Positions 5,177-5,266 of a stretch of 5,266 nucleotides of DNA are shown piece by piece. The DNA comes from Candidatus Shapirobacteria bacterium UBA1420 (GTDB taxonomy: Bacteria > Patescibacteriota > Microgenomatia > UBA12405): assembly GCA_002304845.1 (NCBI GenBank), contig DBPM01000038.1, positions 6,932 to 12,197 of the forward strand, given 5' to 3'. The notes under the pieces are model-generated. The model searched no databases. It saw only the letters and a program-made list of their open reading frames with translations, and was not told the DNA's origin. Every line of letters begins with the position of its first letter. The first letter of the stretch is position 1. Position numbers and translations under genes: made by a program.

Positions 5177-5266
5177 CTAAGGTTTTTTATCAGGCTGATT
5201 GACATCGGTCAACCATGGTGTACTGGTAGCATCCGCAATTACTGTCGGTGAAATATTCGGATAATT
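5177..5266 (-). CDS. C-terminal end of an unidentified upstream protein (partial)
   Basis: The first 90 bases read on the minus strand are open in the frame that starts at base 5266 and stop at TAG (5179-5177). They encode 29 residues, beginning NYPNISPTVIAD and ending VNQPDKKP. The other two frames hit stops sooner (TAA and TGA). The tail is rich in Pro, Thr, Ser and Asp with no hydrophobic stretch, so it looks like a flexible soluble or extracellular C-terminus. Its S-P-T-V-I string loosely resembles the linker of the next gene. It ends 19 bp before the next pilin start, so it is probably in the same operon. Too little is present to name a family. It could be another surface or pilin-like protein, or the tail of an assembly component. 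Confidence 0.5.
   Translation of the reverse strand, partial: NYPNISPTVIADATSTPWLTDVNQPDKKP

Noticed and set aside
4345..5205. Longer version of the first pilin starting at 5205 (286 residues)
   Set aside because: It would overlap the upstream reading frame and place 16 extra residues, with a poor leader, before a textbook MRKAFTLVELL prepilin start.

Overview
The window is one tightly packed block of nine genes, all on the minus strand (read from base 5266 down to base 1). Seven have a class III prepilin N-terminus, one (878-1648) has a PilX/GspK-like N-terminus, and the last is PilM; a tenth gene upstream is present only as its last 29 codons. No plus-strand gene, RNA gene, mobile element, CRISPR array or clear terminator was found. 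The block is the pilin section of a type IV pilus operon. The source is probably a Candidate Phyla Radiation (Patescibacteria) genome, perhaps Microgenomates-like. This rests on the AT-rich sequence, the compact overlapping genes, several short PilA/GspG-like pilins of the 'ARDARRIEDM...' style and a PilV-like protein starting with a G-Q-[AS]-L-I-E motif. That assignment is inference. TGA is used as a normal stop (2215-2217, 1715-1717, 3954-3956), so the UGA=Gly code of Gracilibacteria/SR1 is not supported.

Layout in transcription order: (0) C-terminal end of an unidentified Pro/Thr-containing protein, 5266-5177; (1) a 270-residue pilin with a Pro-rich repeat linker and two tandem knottin-like cysteine modules, 5157-4345; (2-4) three short PilA/GspG-like pilins, 4343-3954, 3931-3512 and 3511-3134; (5) GspH/FimT-like, 3113-2616; (6) GspI/PilV-like, 2616-2215; (7) GspJ/PilW-like, 2218-1715; (8) GspK/PilX-like, 1648-878; (9) PilM, 854 to beyond base 1. 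Gaps are 0-23 bp, except one of 66 bp between genes 7 and 8. Several junctions suggest translational coupling (TAATG, ATGA, TAA-ATG).

In the established model for these families, the H-I-J-K-like minor pilins form a priming complex that starts pilus assembly. The G/PilA-like proteins make the fibre, and PilM is the cytoplasmic actin-like platform protein that binds PilN. The order G(x4)-H-I-J-K-PilM parallels the T2SS order gspG-H-I-J-K-L, because the cytoplasmic domain of GspL is PilM-like.

The most unusual element is gene 1. It looks like an ordinary pilin with a surface extension: three copies of a 9-residue S-P-x-P-T-V repeat, then two modules with a C-X6-C-X4/5-CC-X4/5-C-X4-C pattern, the spacing seen in inhibitor-cystine-knot peptides. 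A displayed, disulfide-locked binding module on a pilus is a reasonable hypothesis, but its target cannot be read from the sequence.
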